Below, piece by piece: positions 28,330-36,094 of a stretch of DNA of 64,000 nucleotides. The position numbers were made by a program, and so were the translations under genes. Within the stretch, counting starts at the first letter, position 1. Each line of letters starts with the position of its first letter. Under the pieces are notes generated by a model. That model was not told the origin of the DNA. It did not search any database and saw only the letters and a program-made list of their open reading frames with translations. Source of the DNA: Streptomyces xanthochromogenes (GTDB lineage Bacteria; Actinomycetota; Actinomycetes; Streptomycetales; Streptomycetaceae); contig NZ_BMUZ01000016.1 of assembly GCF_014650455.1 (NCBI RefSeq), positions 1-64,000 on the forward strand, read 5' to 3'.

Positions 28330-28819
28330 AATGACAGGGCGGTAACGGCCCGCGCCTCCGGCGGGGCCCGCCAGGCAACGAGCCAATTCGTCGAGAAGCC
28401 GAGCGACGAGGACATGGCCAACCCGGCGAGCCGTCACGCGATCGTGAACCGGGTCTACGCCCCCGCCAAGATCTGCACGACGCAGGACAAGCTCGATGAG
28501 GGGTACCGCCTCGCGAACCGCGCGATGGGCCTGGACCAGGACGGTCCCCCCCGGCCGGCGAGCACTTCGAGAGCCGCACCATGGTCGCGGGAACGATCCT
28601 GAAGAACTACCGCGACACCGACGCGACCATATCCGTGTGGAACTGCGCCACGGTGCACCGGACTGGGCCGAACCGATAGACCAGACCAAGTGCTACACGA
28701 CCACGCTGAAGCTGACATGGCTGGGCAGCGGGCAGGAGTGGAGGCTGGAGTCCTTCAGCGAGGAGCCCGGCCCGACCCCGTCACCAGGTCAGGCGCCGCC
28801 CCTGCAACCAGCGGGCTGA
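28330..28819 (+). pseudogene. Frameshifted protein of a conjugative-element family
   Basis: Three successive frames give the pieces of one protein: SQFVEKPSDEDMANPASRHAI ... LDEGYRLANRAMGLDQDG; then GEHFESRTMVAGTILKNYRDTDATISVWNC; then DWAEPIDQTKCYTTTLKLTWLGSGQEWRLESFSEEPGPTPSP. This order of motifs is like a secreted or membrane-anchored family seen in actinomycete conjugative elements. The first shift is at a run of seven C near 28545-28552, the second near 28655. The N-terminal anchor is missing too. Homopolymer sequencing error could explain the first shift. Confidence 0.6.
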
Positions 28820-28839
28820 CTCCCCGCCGCGCCAGTCAA

Positions 28840-28869
28840 GGAAGGCCCCTACTCGGCAGGGGGCCTTCC
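28840..28869. terminator. Bidirectional terminator hairpin
   Basis: GGAAGGCCCC and GGGGCCTTCC arms (10 bp, extendable by an A-T pair) around a 10-base loop lie between the rightward pseudogene and the leftward Mrr-like gene, a typical position for a shared terminator. Confidence 0.75.
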
Positions 28870-28889
28870 TCGACGACCGTGTCCGGCGG

Positions 28890-29630
28890 TCAGGACATGG
28901 CGGACGGGCGCCGCGGTGGCGGCAGTAAGCGCAACAGCTCCCATATCGGCCGACCGCCTGCCGCCCACTCGCCCAGCACGCGGCGGTCCACCAGATAGAT
29001 GTGCTGGGAGCGGGCCAAAGGCGCGCACTTCGAGGAGAACCGACCGTTGGTCACCAGGACCACGACATCGGCGCCGTGCAGCTGCCGGGCCGTTCCGTTG
29101 AGCACGTGAAGGTCCGGGGTCCCTACAGCACTGCCCCGGTCCCCGTCGCGGCGGTGCTTGCACTGGATCACCCAGCGCCGCCCCGCTGGGTCGGTGGCCT
29201 TGACGTCCGCACCGTTGTCTCCGGCCCCGCCCACTTGCCGGGCATCAGTGCAGCCGTCCCGGCGCATCAGGTCCCGCACCGCGTGCTCGAACTCCCGGTG
29301 ATGCAGGGCGTCCAGCTGTGGCATGGCATAGCGCAGGCCCTGGGCCCGCACCTGCTCCCACTGTGCACGCTGGCCTCGCTGGTAAAGCCAGGCCCCGCCC
29401 GCGGCCACGGCCGTGACCAGGCCGATGACGACGACCCACCAGTGGGCGGCCAGCCACCGCAGCACCACCAGGGCCAGACCCAGCGCCGCCGCCGTGACGA
29501 GAACGAATACGAGCAGCTGCGCGTCCCGACGCTGCTGGCGTCGCGATGACCGGCGCCCGCGCACCGGGGTGCGGCGCCGAACAGGGCGCCGTGCCGGAGG
29601 CCGCCCTCGGGCGGCCGGGCGCCGGCTCAC
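28890..29630 (-). CDS. Mrr-like restriction endonuclease, membrane-anchored
   Basis: A 246-residue protein. After a basic, Arg-rich N-terminus come two membrane segments (LLVFVLVTAAALGLALVVL; WWVVVIGLVTAVAAGGAWL) at about 35-80. The Mrr_cat nuclease domain follows: REFEHAVRDLMRRDG, then GADVKATDPAGRRWVIQCKHR, with the D-xn-QxK catalytic pattern. Family members cut foreign or modified DNA; several are membrane-tethered. GTG at 29630 overlaps the upstream stop as GTGA, so it is coupled to the small membrane protein. A role in defence is plausible but the pair is not a known system to me. Confidence 0.75.
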   Translation of the reverse strand: MSRRPAARGRPPARRPVRRRTPVRGRRSSRRQQRRDAQLLVFVLVTAAALGLALVVLRWLAAHWWVVVIGLVTAVAAGGAWLYQRGQRAQWEQVRAQGLRYAMPQLDALHHREFEHAVRDLMRRDGCTDARQVGGAGDNGADVKATDPAGRRWVIQCKHRRDGDRGSAVGTPDLHVLNGTARQLHGADVVVLVTNGRFSSKCAPLARSQHIYLVDRRVLGEWAAGGRPIWELLRLLPPPRRPSAMS

Positions 29631-29962
29631 CAGGCCCTGCCCGTGTCCCACGGGACCGGATAGGTCACGGCCCGCTGCGGCTTCTGGGCTTCCTGCTGCA
29701 GCTTGTCCCAGGCGGGCCACTTGATCGGATACACGGCAGCCTGCTCGGAGCCGTGCGAGGACCCCGCTCCGGATGAAGCACCGGCACCGGGCACCGCCGT
29801 ATCCGGACCGGTATGCGTGCCGAATCCGACGATCAACAGCACGGCCACCAGCAGCAGGAGACCGCCCCCCGCGGTTCCCGCAAGATCCGGTAATCGCCGG
29901 ACGTGCCCTCGAACCTCCGTACCGTCCGCTTTCACGTACGGCCTCACCCACGTCGTCCTCAT
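29627..29962 (-). CDS. Small single-pass membrane protein
   Basis: A 111-residue protein: N-terminal WVRPYVKADGTEVRGHVRR, a pattern common at the start of Streptomyces membrane proteins; a hydrophobic segment GGGLLLLVAVLLIVGF near 30-47; then a Ser/Gly/Ala linker and a short C-terminal helix with WPAWDKLQQEAQ. Role unknown; it is coupled to the Mrr-like gene and may help anchor it. ATG at 29962 has AAGGGG upstream. Confidence 0.65.
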   Translation of the reverse strand: MRTTWVRPYVKADGTEVRGHVRRLPDLAGTAGGGLLLLVAVLLIVGFGTHTGPDTAVPGAGASSGAGSSHGSEQAAVYPIKWPAWDKLQQEAQKPQRAVTYPVPWDTGRAW

Positions 29963-30043
29963 GGGCCCTACCCCTTCAAGGCTGGTGCGCTCCCTGCGCA
30001 ACCAACCATGCAAGCAGGCTCCACTGACAACGCGTCAGAGGAC

Positions 30044-30060
30044 GATCACCTTTAGTGATC
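30044..30060. promoter_or_regulatory. Inverted repeat GATCAC-CTTTA-GTGATC
   Basis: Perfect 6-bp arms, 82 bases upstream of the leftward small membrane protein start, in a good position to be its operator. Confidence 0.45.
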
Positions 30061-30240
30061 TTGAGTGGCTCTGGATGACCGGACGATCACGTGTCGTAGA
30101 GGTGTGGAGGGTTCATCGCTGTCGGCGGCGTCGGGTACTCTTCCGCCGCTACACGAGCTGATGACCATTTCGAGATGTGGATCCCCGGCAAACCAGACAA
30201 TTTAAGATGCGTTCTGGTGTACACCACGTCACCGTGGAGA

Positions 30241-30256
30241 TGTGATCTAAGTCACA
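30241..30256. promoter_or_regulatory. CRP/FNR-type site TGTGATCTAAGTCACA
   Basis: Perfect TGTGA-N6-TCACA dyad, identical in both arms to the enterobacterial CRP consensus. It stands about 280 bases before the leftward membrane-protein/nuclease pair and has no rightward gene close by. In Streptomyces, Crp recognises a related but looser GTG-N6-NCAC form. Confidence 0.45.
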
Positions 30257-30310
30257 TTCACATGAGAACTTGGAGGCCAGCGCACGTCAAAGCGGGACGA
30301 TCCTTGACGC

Positions 30311-30327
30311 CATGTCTGATCGACATG
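30311..30327. promoter_or_regulatory. Inverted repeat CATGTC-TGATC-GACATG
   Basis: Perfect 6-bp arms, 55 bases after the CRP-like site, in the same otherwise empty region. Confidence 0.35.
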
Positions 30328-30515
30328 TGATCGGGTGTCGCGAAGTCCGCTTCGCACGAGGCAAGATGGTGGGGAAGAAGGCAATCGGTCATATGCGGCA
30401 CTTCGCATTTTCCAGACTGTCTTCCATGACACGTAAAACATACCGAAGGCCCCATCCTCCGTAGCCGGCAAGCAGTGGTGGATGAGGCCCTCATTGGGTA
30501 AAGCGTGCAGCGTGG

Positions 30516-30537
30516 GCCCCGACCCTTAGGTCGGGGC
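30516..30537. terminator. Strong hairpin terminator
   Basis: GCCCCGACC and GGTCGGGGC arms (9 bp) with loop CTTA. It follows the stop of the leftward 39-residue gene by 10 bases. Confidence 0.75.
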
Positions 30538-30547
30538 TCTTCACGTT

Positions 30548-30667
30548 TTAGCCCAGAAGGTCCCACACGATCTTGTAGATCGAGTAGATCGGTCCGAGCC
30601 AGCGGAACCAGTTGTAGAGCCGGTCCGCCTTCCGCGTGGTGCTGCTTCCCTCTGACTGGGAGGTCAT
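30548..30667 (-). CDS. 39-residue amphipathic or membrane peptide
   Basis: A complete small gene: AAAGGGG site, ATG at 30667, 39 codons, TAA, then a strong hairpin. The first 15 residues are polar (Ser/Thr/Gln/Lys), the rest is aromatic and aliphatic (RLYNWFRWLGPIYSIYKIVW), consistent with a membrane-inserting helix. Not recognised. Options include a small toxin of a type I-like system, a signalling peptide or a membrane regulator. The own ribosome site and terminator make it more than a chance frame. Confidence 0.6.
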   Translation of the reverse strand: MTSQSEGSSTTRKADRLYNWFRWLGPIYSIYKIVWDLLG

Positions 30668-31113
30668 CGGGGCCACCCCTTTCTAGGACCCCACGTTCGT
30701 GAGCCCTGCAGGCGACCACGACGCGGCGCGGACCCCAGGAGGAGCGGATAACCCCACACAGTACCGGGCGTCCGCAGTCAACACGGGCCGCCCAACTCCC
30801 CCTGGGGATAGGCGATACGGGGCACTGCGTGCCACGAGGCGCGGCGAGAGGGGACCCTCCGGGGTAACTCGCTTGCCTGCTTGTGCTCTTAGCTGCGGAG
30901 ATCCTTGACGGTACGTACGGAACTCGGTGCCAGTTCCCCAACTGGGAGTCGTGCAGATCACATTGCGGACGCCACATTTGATGGCACGGCGGGCCTGCAG
31001 CGACCACGTTGAAGGAAGCTGCGGAACCGAATGGCCTGGACTTCTTTGCCGGTGACGAAGGGTCACGCATCGTCTGCAGGGACACCGTGTCGGACACCGT
31101 GCACGACCGACCG
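30668..31113. other. Intergenic region, no gene seen
   Basis: About 445 bases. A short hairpin CCAGTT-CCCC-AACTGG lies at 30930-30945 and a GTACGTAC palindrome at 30911. Promoter of the leftward 39-residue gene should lie at its left end. No credible coding frame. Confidence 0.4.
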
Positions 31114-31689
31114 TCAGCGGCGTCTCAGGCGCCCCATGGACACAGGCCATTCCCGTTCCGTGGGGCGGAGCACCTTGCGGCACCCCACGGTGAAGTTGTC
31201 GAGCATCTCCTCCACGTCCGCTTGATCTCTCACGGCATACCGCGACTGACTCGCGAGCAGGTCGTTACGGTTGCGGCCGCCGGCGACGTCCGAAGTCCAG
31301 TCGCGAAGCCGTCCGGACAGAATCTCGATGGCCTTTGCCGCAGACTCTGCTCTGTGTGCGACGTCGTACGGGCCCTCGACCGCTACGGCGCCGATGGCCC
31401 GCGCCACCGCGTCACGCTGCTCGTCGACGACCTGGAGCCGGGCCCGCGCTGCGACCGGGTCGAAGTCATCGTTCATGAACGCATCCAGGAGTGCGGCTAT
31501 AGCGTCCCGCCGAGCGAGAAGAACCGTGGCGCACACGCTGTACGCCTGCCGCCGCGCCTTCTGCTCCTCCGTATGCGCCTGCGCCCGGCTGCTGATCCGG
31601 GCTGCGCCCAGTACTCCAGCCGCTCCGGCGGCAGCGCCAAGAAGCGTCCCGCCAATACCAGCCAGGCCAAGCAATGTCGTTGAGTCCAC
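31114..31689 (-). CDS. Hypothetical protein with N-terminal membrane anchor
   Basis: A 191-residue protein with a Gly/Ala-rich hydrophobic N-terminus (LLGLAGIGGTLLGAAAGAAGVLG) that acts as anchor, then a mostly helical cytoplasmic part with a coiled-coil-like stretch (AQAHTEEQKARRQAYSV). Proteins of this general design are frequent in Streptomyces and uncharacterised. GTG at 31689 is the likely start. No operon partner is evident. Confidence 0.6.
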   Translation of the reverse strand: MDSTTLLGLAGIGGTLLGAAAGAAGVLGAARISSRAQAHTEEQKARRQAYSVCATVLLARRDAIAALLDAFMNDDFDPVAARARLQVVDEQRDAVARAIGAVAVEGPYDVAHRAESAAKAIEILSGRLRDWTSDVAGGRNRNDLLASQSRYAVRDQADVEEMLDNFTVGCRKVLRPTEREWPVSMGRLRRR

Positions 31690-31699
31690 GAAGGCATTG

Positions 31700-31975
31700 T
31701 CAGGGGGCGCCCAGACTCCGTAATCCTCCGTGGCCAGGCCGTGCGCGACTGCAGGTGATCCGTGCAGGGAAATGCGTCAGCGGCGAGGAGAGGGGAGGCG
31801 GCCGCTCCGCATCGTCGTCCGCCCGGCCGGAGTCTGGCCGCTCGCCGTACTCTCGCCCTCCCATGATGGGTGCGTAAGGAGACCGCACGGCCCGGCCGTG
31901 CTCGGCGTGGGACAGCAGCTGGCCCAGCTCCGGTTCGCGCTCGGCCAGCACGCCGGCGCCGATGAGGACGAGCAC
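31700..31975 (-). CDS. Possible small membrane-associated protein
   Basis: A 91-residue frame opening with a hydrophobic stretch (LVLIGAGVLA), then an acidic region and the segment SPYAPIMGGREYGERPDSGRADDD. Hydrophobic coding character continues for about nine codons before the GTG, but a stop lies just before, so the start is unclear. Weak ribosome site. Confidence 0.35.
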   Translation of the reverse strand: MLVLIGAGVLAEREPELGQLLSHAEHGRAVRSPYAPIMGGREYGERPDSGRADDDAERPPPLSSPLTHFPARITCSRARPGHGGLRSLGAP

Positions 31976-32095
31976 CAGGAACAGGCCGTCATCGAACGCG
32001 ACCGGACCCGACCATTAACAACAAGCTAAGTAAGGCGCCGTGCTGCGAGATCGTGCGCCGCGTAGCTCAGGAGGGCTAGGCGCTACCCGATCCGT

Positions 32096-32719
32096 TCAAA
32101 CCGCTGCCCGGATCAGCAGGGCGTCAAGCTGCGCCGCCGTTGCCTCCGGGTCGTCGGTGTGGTGGATGGTGTGGATCCCTAGGGCTTCAGCTGGGGGCAG
32201 ATTTTGGGCGTGGTCGTCTACGAAGACGCACTCCGGTCCGGAGAGACCGAGGGCATCCAGTGCGCGCTGGTAGATGGCCGGAGACGGCTTCCGCACCTTT
32301 TCGATCTCCGAAAGGATCAACGCGTCGAACGCGTCCTCCCACATTCCCAGTTCCGCATACGGGTTGAACGGCTCCAGACCGAAACTGTTCGAGAGCAGAG
32401 CCACCTTCACGCCTGCCTCACGGGCCCGCTGGGCCGCCGCCACTATGGCCGGCTCAGGTCGCAGGTTCGCCAGGGCACGGCGCATCAGGTCGGTGGGGTC
32501 GACACCTAGGATGTTGCCGATGACCTGGTTCCACTCTGTCTGGGTCGCGCGGCCTACTTCCAGATCCGCATAGATCCGCACGCCTTCGGGGTGCTCATCG
32601 AGGGCATGAAAGTAAGCGCCGGGTGCGAGCCCCTCGGACCGTTCGAACGCTTGGCCGTTCAGCCGCATGCGTGTGGTGAGAACTCCACCGAAGTCGAGGA
32701 TCAGACCGCGATACGTCAA
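32096..32719 (-). CDS. HAD-superfamily hydrolase (phosphatase-like)
   Basis: A 207-residue HAD protein. Motif I is LILDFGGVLTT at the N-terminus, with Gly at the +2 position in place of the second Asp, as in a group of HAD-IA phosphatases; motif II LLSNS near 113, motif III lysine in KVRKPSP near 150, motif IV CVFVDDHAQN near 170. Cap segment between motifs I and II is helical. Start is TTG at 32719 with GGAG five bases before; earlier frame lacks coding character. Likely removes phosphate from a small metabolite. Divergent from the XRE regulator. Confidence 0.8.
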   Translation of the reverse strand: MTYRGLILDFGGVLTTRMRLNGQAFERSEGLAPGAYFHALDEHPEGVRIYADLEVGRATQTEWNQVIGNILGVDPTDLMRRALANLRPEPAIVAAAQRAREAGVKVALLSNSFGLEPFNPYAELGMWEDAFDALILSEIEKVRKPSPAIYQRALDALGLSGPECVFVDDHAQNLPPAEALGIHTIHHTDDPEATAAQLDALLIRAAV

Positions 32720-32753
32720 CGTAGCTCCAAGCGTGATGGCCCGTATAGGAGGG

Positions 32754-32781
32754 CGGTCTCCCGCCGGGTGGCGGGAGACCG
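32754..32781. promoter_or_regulatory. Perfect 12-bp stem hairpin in divergent promoter region
   Basis: CGGTCTCCCGCC and GGCGGGAGACCG with loop GGGT, between the HAD gene (left) and the XRE gene (right). No T-run. It could be a leader hairpin of either transcript or an operator; it is one of the strongest palindromes in the window outside the telomere. Confidence 0.6.
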
Positions 32782-32886
32782 TTGAGTGCCCTCCCGAAGG
32801 AGAGAGCTCCAGTATTGCGCCTCGATGCGACGGTCGGGCATACGCTCTTCGGGAGCGCCCTATCCCGCTTCGAGAGAGGTCAACAC

Positions 32887-34113
32887 GTGCCAAACGACAA
32901 GGAGTTCACCACCGGACAGAGAATCAAATACTTCCGTGAGCACCGCGGGCTCTCGCAGAAGGCCTTCGCCGAGCTGGTTGGCCGCAAGGAGAACTGGGCC
33001 TACAAGATCGAGCACGACCAGCTCGTTGTCGACAGTCTCTCCCTACTCATCGAGATCGCGCGCGTCCTTGGTATCAAGAACCTCGCGGACCTCACGGGGG
33101 GCTTCTTGTCGGGGTTGGCGATCGGCCGGGACAACGAGCACCCGCACGTGCCCGAGATCCGTCGGATGCTGTCGCTGCCCACATCACTCCTTCCTAGCAG
33201 CACCGGCGAGGTCAGTGTCGAGGCGGTGACCGAGGCTGTCCAAGATGCCTGGACGACGTATGAGACACAGGCGAAGGACCGATACGAGGTCGTCGGTTCA
33301 TCACTGCCCCAACTCCTGCGCATGGGGCACGCCGCTTTACGCGATGCGCACGCAACGGAAGGGGAGCCGAGCGCGCTTCGAGAGTTGATCAGTCTCTATG
33401 GGCTCCACCAGATCTGGCTTCGGCGCGTGGGTGAACCGACTCTCGCCCGGATCGCGGCCGATCGTGGGCTCGCTCTCGCGGAGAGCGCTGGCGACCCCGC
33501 TCTTCTTGCTGCGGCAGCGTGGAACCTCTCCTGCGTCCTGACAACAGCCGGCGACGTTGAGGACAGCGTCGAATTGGCGCGTCAGACGATCTCCTTGTGC
33601 CGGCCGGGGGACAACGCGTCCAAGGAACACCTATCGGCGTACGGGGCACTGCACTTGCAGGCTGCCGTGGCGGCGGTCCGCGCGAACCAGAGGACTGTGG
33701 CGTGGGACCTCTTCCACAGCGCGGAGCGCGTGGCCGAGCAGCTCGGGGCGGACCACAACCACTGGCACGCCTGCTTCGGGCCGACGAACGTGGCCATGCA
33801 CGGGGTGCATCTCACCGCCGAAGAGGGCGACACGGTTGAAGCCCTGCGTCTCGCGGACACCGTCAACGTTCCTGAAGGCATGCCGCTGGAGCGACACTCC
33901 CGCTACTTGATCGAGCTGATGAACTGCAACCGGATTCAGAAGGACGACTACGCCACGGTCTACATGCTCACTCGGCTGACGAAGCAGTCCCCCGAGGAGG
34001 TGACCTTCTCGCCCCTGGTACGAAGCGCTGTCACTGACCTCCTGAAGCGTGAGCGGCCTACCTTCCGTGATGATCTGCGGAAGGTCGCCGCGCACATTGG
34101 TGTGGCCGCATAG
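32887..34113 (+). CDS. XRE-family regulator with TPR-like C-terminal domain
   Basis: A 408-residue protein. Residues 9-65 form an XRE helix-turn-helix (QRIKYFREHRGLSQKAFAELVGRKENW). The rest is all-helical with TPR-like pairs (LAESAGDPALLAAAAWNLSCVLTTAGD; HLQAAVAAVRANQRTVAWDLFHSAERVAEQL), the common architecture of Streptomyces regulators that respond to a ligand or peptide. GTG at 32887 follows GAGAGG. It precedes a chain of small coupled genes and the ATP-grasp/radical-SAM block and is the most likely local regulator. Confidence 0.85.
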   Translation: MPNDKEFTTGQRIKYFREHRGLSQKAFAELVGRKENWAYKIEHDQLVVDSLSLLIEIARVLGIKNLADLTGGFLSGLAIGRDNEHPHVPEIRRMLSLPTSLLPSSTGEVSVEAVTEAVQDAWTTYETQAKDRYEVVGSSLPQLLRMGHAALRDAHATEGEPSALRELISLYGLHQIWLRRVGEPTLARIAADRGLALAESAGDPALLAAAAWNLSCVLTTAGDVEDSVELARQTISLCRPGDNASKEHLSAYGALHLQAAVAAVRANQRTVAWDLFHSAERVAEQLGADHNHWHACFGPTNVAMHGVHLTAEEGDTVEALRLADTVNVPEGMPLERHSRYLIELMNCNRIQKDDYATVYMLTRLTKQSPEEVTFSPLVRSAVTDLLKRERPTFRDDLRKVAAHIGVAA

Positions 34114-34140
34114 TGATCACCGGAACCCTTACTGTGAGGC

Positions 34141-34163
34141 AACCCTGATTCCGAGGAAGGGTT
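34141..34163. terminator. Hairpin after the XRE gene
   Basis: AACCCT and AGGGTT arms, 11-base loop, 27 bases after the stop codon. Weak terminator candidate. Confidence 0.35.
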
Positions 34164-34195
34164 CAGACGTCTAAGTCCCCCTAAATTTCCGTGAC

Positions 34196-34438
34196 ATGAC
34201 GACACGTCACGATAAAAGTGCGGGCAGCGCGTTACCCGGGTGGAGGGTCCAGAGGACCGACGGCGAAGCCGTCCACCTGACTCAGGCCGGTCGCATCGCG
34301 CTGCCCCTCGCGGTGTTCGAGGGCGCTCAGCATCGTTCGGACGTGCCTCTCATATTGCCCGTCTCGGAGGCAGAGTTCCTCTACGCCGAGCTTGGCCGCC
34401 TCCTGTACCCGGCGTGTGGCGAGGGGTCGGCATCATGA
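34196..34438 (+). CDS. Small hypothetical protein
   Basis: An 80-residue protein with a compact hydrophobic core (HLTQAGRIALPLAVFEGAQHRSDVPLILPVSEAEFLYAELGRLL). It looks like a small family found after XRE regulators in Streptomyces; function unknown. Its stop overlaps the next start as ATGA. Confidence 0.6.
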   Translation: MTTRHDKSAGSALPGWRVQRTDGEAVHLTQAGRIALPLAVFEGAQHRSDVPLILPVSEAEFLYAELGRLLYPACGEGSAS

Positions 34439-34821
34439 CCCTCCCGCGTCACATGGCGGGCGACCGCATACGGCGTCTCGCTCTCGTCGACGCCGCCTCC
34501 ACCGCGGCCGCCGCTTCCGTGGTGCTGCCGTGCCAGTTGCCGACCCGGGCCGTCCGGCGTGCGGCACTACTCAGTTCGCTCATCAGCGGACGGGCATCGA
34601 GCGGTTTGCAGCCGACGCCCACTCAGGGCAGTCCTGCGCAGCGTGTCCTCGAACTCCCGTCGCTCTCCTACGGAGACACCCCCCATGTCACCGATCTCGG
34701 CACGACCCTCCACGCCCGATACGTCTTGGATGGACGTCGAAAACGCCTCCAGCCGGCGCTACGGATCTCGCGGTCCCCGGATCTCGCTGGATTCCGGCAT
34801 GCGCCTGCGACGGCTGCGTGA
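34435..34821 (+). CDS. Possible hypothetical protein, coupled
   Basis: ATG overlaps the preceding stop (ATGA) and opens 128 codons rich in Ala, Arg and Leu (DAASTAAAASVVLPCQLP). The last 137 bases overlap the next, better-supported gene in another frame, and the C-terminal part has poor composition, so the real product may be shorter or absent. Confidence 0.35.
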   Translation: MTLPRHMAGDRIRRLALVDAASTAAAASVVLPCQLPTRAVRRAALLSSLISGRASSGLQPTPTQGSPAQRVLELPSLSYGDTPHVTDLGTTLHARYVLDGRRKRLQPALRISRSPDLAGFRHAPATAA

Positions 34822-35194
34822 AGCGCTCAACGAGCCAGCGTTCACGTTCCACTCGAAAGTGCGTCCTCGACGGGTCATCACCTACGTGCAGACCACACCC
34901 GGCGTCGACCCGAAGCCCTTGCAGGACCTGTTGCGCGCCGAGGCCGTCCGCCGGGGCTGGGAGGTCCGGGCCTGGCAGGAGCTCGTCGACCGGCACGGTC
35001 CGCAGGCCCCGCAGGCGTCGGAGCAGTGGAGGAAGGCCCGGAAGCTGATGCATGAGGGCTTCGCGGACGGCGTGCTGGTCCTGGACCGCAGCCACATCAG
35101 TCCTGATGACGCCGAATATGAGGTCGAGTTGTGGTTCGTGCACCAGCGGCAGTGCTTCACCGCGCTCGTCAATCCCGAATCGGCCGCCTCGTGA
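34685..35194 (+). CDS. Hypothetical protein, possible resolvase-like fold
   Basis: A 169-residue protein. The core RRVITYVQTTPGVDPKPLQDLLRAEAVRRGWEVRAWQELVD and ADGVLVLDRSHIS, then EVELWFVHQRQCFTALV, has alternating strands and helices like the catalytic fold of small serine recombinases, but no catalytic serine motif is visible. CGGAG stands nine bases before the ATG. Its stop overlaps the next GTG. Confidence 0.6.
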   Translation: MSPISARPSTPDTSWMDVENASSRRYGSRGPRISLDSGMRLRRLREALNEPAFTFHSKVRPRRVITYVQTTPGVDPKPLQDLLRAEAVRRGWEVRAWQELVDRHGPQAPQASEQWRKARKLMHEGFADGVLVLDRSHISPDDAEYEVELWFVHQRQCFTALVNPESAAS

Positions 35195-35313
35195 GGGGCC
35201 ACGTCCGCCACATGGACAAGCGGGGGTGGGGGTGGCGCCAGTGGCTGGTGCAGATCCTGATCGTCATCGCCGTCGGGGCCGGCATGACCCCGATCATCCT
35301 GACCGCCCGCTGA
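35191..35313 (+). CDS. 40-residue membrane peptide, coupled
   Basis: GTGA overlap with the previous gene. The product is basic at the N-terminus (MRGHVRHMDKRGWGWRQW) and then hydrophobic (LVQILIVIAVGAGMTPIIL): a single membrane helix. Not recognised. Confidence 0.55.
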   Translation: MRGHVRHMDKRGWGWRQWLVQILIVIAVGAGMTPIILTAR

Positions 35314-35321
35314 GGAGCACC

Positions 35322-35501
35322 GTGAAACCCAGTCAGCTCCCACGCCGCGAGCCGGGCCTTGCAGACATGCTTCCCGAGCTGCCCGAGCCGGGCGGCCCCA
35401 ACCTGTTCGGGGTGCCGTCGGGTGAGTGCATGGAGCGGCGTTTCAACCCCGACCGGCTGGCTCGGTTCATCGCTACACGCACAGGAGACGATGCGGCATG
35501 A
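35322..35501 (+). CDS. 59-residue hypothetical peptide before methyltransferase
   Basis: GAGGAG lies six bases before the GTG, and the stop overlaps the methyltransferase start (ATGA). The peptide is Pro/Glu-rich in the first half (LADMLPELPEPGGPNLFGVPSG) with one cysteine, and ends RFNPDRLARFIATRTGDDAA. It may be a partner of the methyltransferase or, speculatively, a precursor peptide for the ATP-grasp enzyme further on. Confidence 0.6.
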   Translation: MKPSQLPRREPGLADMLPELPEPGGPNLFGVPSGECMERRFNPDRLARFIATRTGDDAA

Positions 35502-36094
35502 AGCGCCTGAGCGTACGGCGCAGAGACGCCGCCCACTGGGACCGCGCCTTCAAACACGGCGTCGAGTATCTGCCCGTCGACGAGGACGAGCTGGCCCTCT
35601 TCGGGGTCCATGTGAAGGCAGAGCCCGGTATGCGGGCGGTGGACCTTGGATGCGGGACCGGGCCGTGGACACGGGAACTCGCGAAGCTGGGTCTGGAGGT
35701 CACCGGCTACGACTTCTCCCGCGTCGCGATCAAGAAGGCGGCCGCCCTCTCCCGTGACAAGGAGTGGCCCCGCTACAGAGTGTGGGATGTCACCGGAGAC
35801 GCCATCCCCCTTCACCTGGCGCCACGTAGCTTTGACATCGTGTCGATGCGTCACAGTGCCGCCTTCTTCGGGGACTTGCAGCGGCTGCTCGGTGACGCCC
35901 GGTGCTGGCTCGCTCCCGAGGGTGTCGTCCACATCGTGACCCCGCTGGTCGAGAAGCTTCCCTCCAGGCTTGCCCACCGAGGGCTGACCGAGGGCGACGT
36001 GAAAGCCATCTGCGAGGGCTGGCGAAGCTCCGAGCGGTACAACGTCACGACGGACGGCTCGGTGATCGCGGTGATCCTGCAACACCCCCGGTAA
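35498..36094 (+). CDS. Class I SAM-dependent methyltransferase
   Basis: A 198-residue methyltransferase. Motif I AVDLGCGTGPWTRELA is near 47-60, followed by GYDFSRVAIKKA; VWDVTGDAIPLHL is motif II, and SFDIVSMRHSAAFF motif III/IV. The protein is short, lacking an extra substrate domain. Substrate unknown. ATG overlaps the preceding peptide gene. Confidence 0.85.
   Translation: MKRLSVRRRDAAHWDRAFKHGVEYLPVDEDELALFGVHVKAEPGMRAVDLGCGTGPWTRELAKLGLEVTGYDFSRVAIKKAAALSRDKEWPRYRVWDVTGDAIPLHLAPRSFDIVSMRHSAAFFGDLQRLLGDARCWLAPEGVVHIVTPLVEKLPSRLAHRGLTEGDVKAICEGWRSSERYNVTTDGSVIAVILQHPR

Larger units (their letters stand above)
29963..30515. other. Intergenic region with three isolated inverted repeats
   Basis: About 550 bases of lower GC than the surroundings, with no convincing gene. 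It holds GATCAC-N5-GTGATC (30044-30060), TGTGA-N6-TCACA (30241-30256) and CATGTC-N5-GACATG (30311-30327), listed separately. Confidence 0.5.

Noticed and set aside
32040..32105. tRNA-like string (GTAGCTCAGG ... GTTCAAACC)
   Set aside because: No acceptor stem or anticodon arm can be folded and the T-loop-like part is the coding end of the HAD gene.
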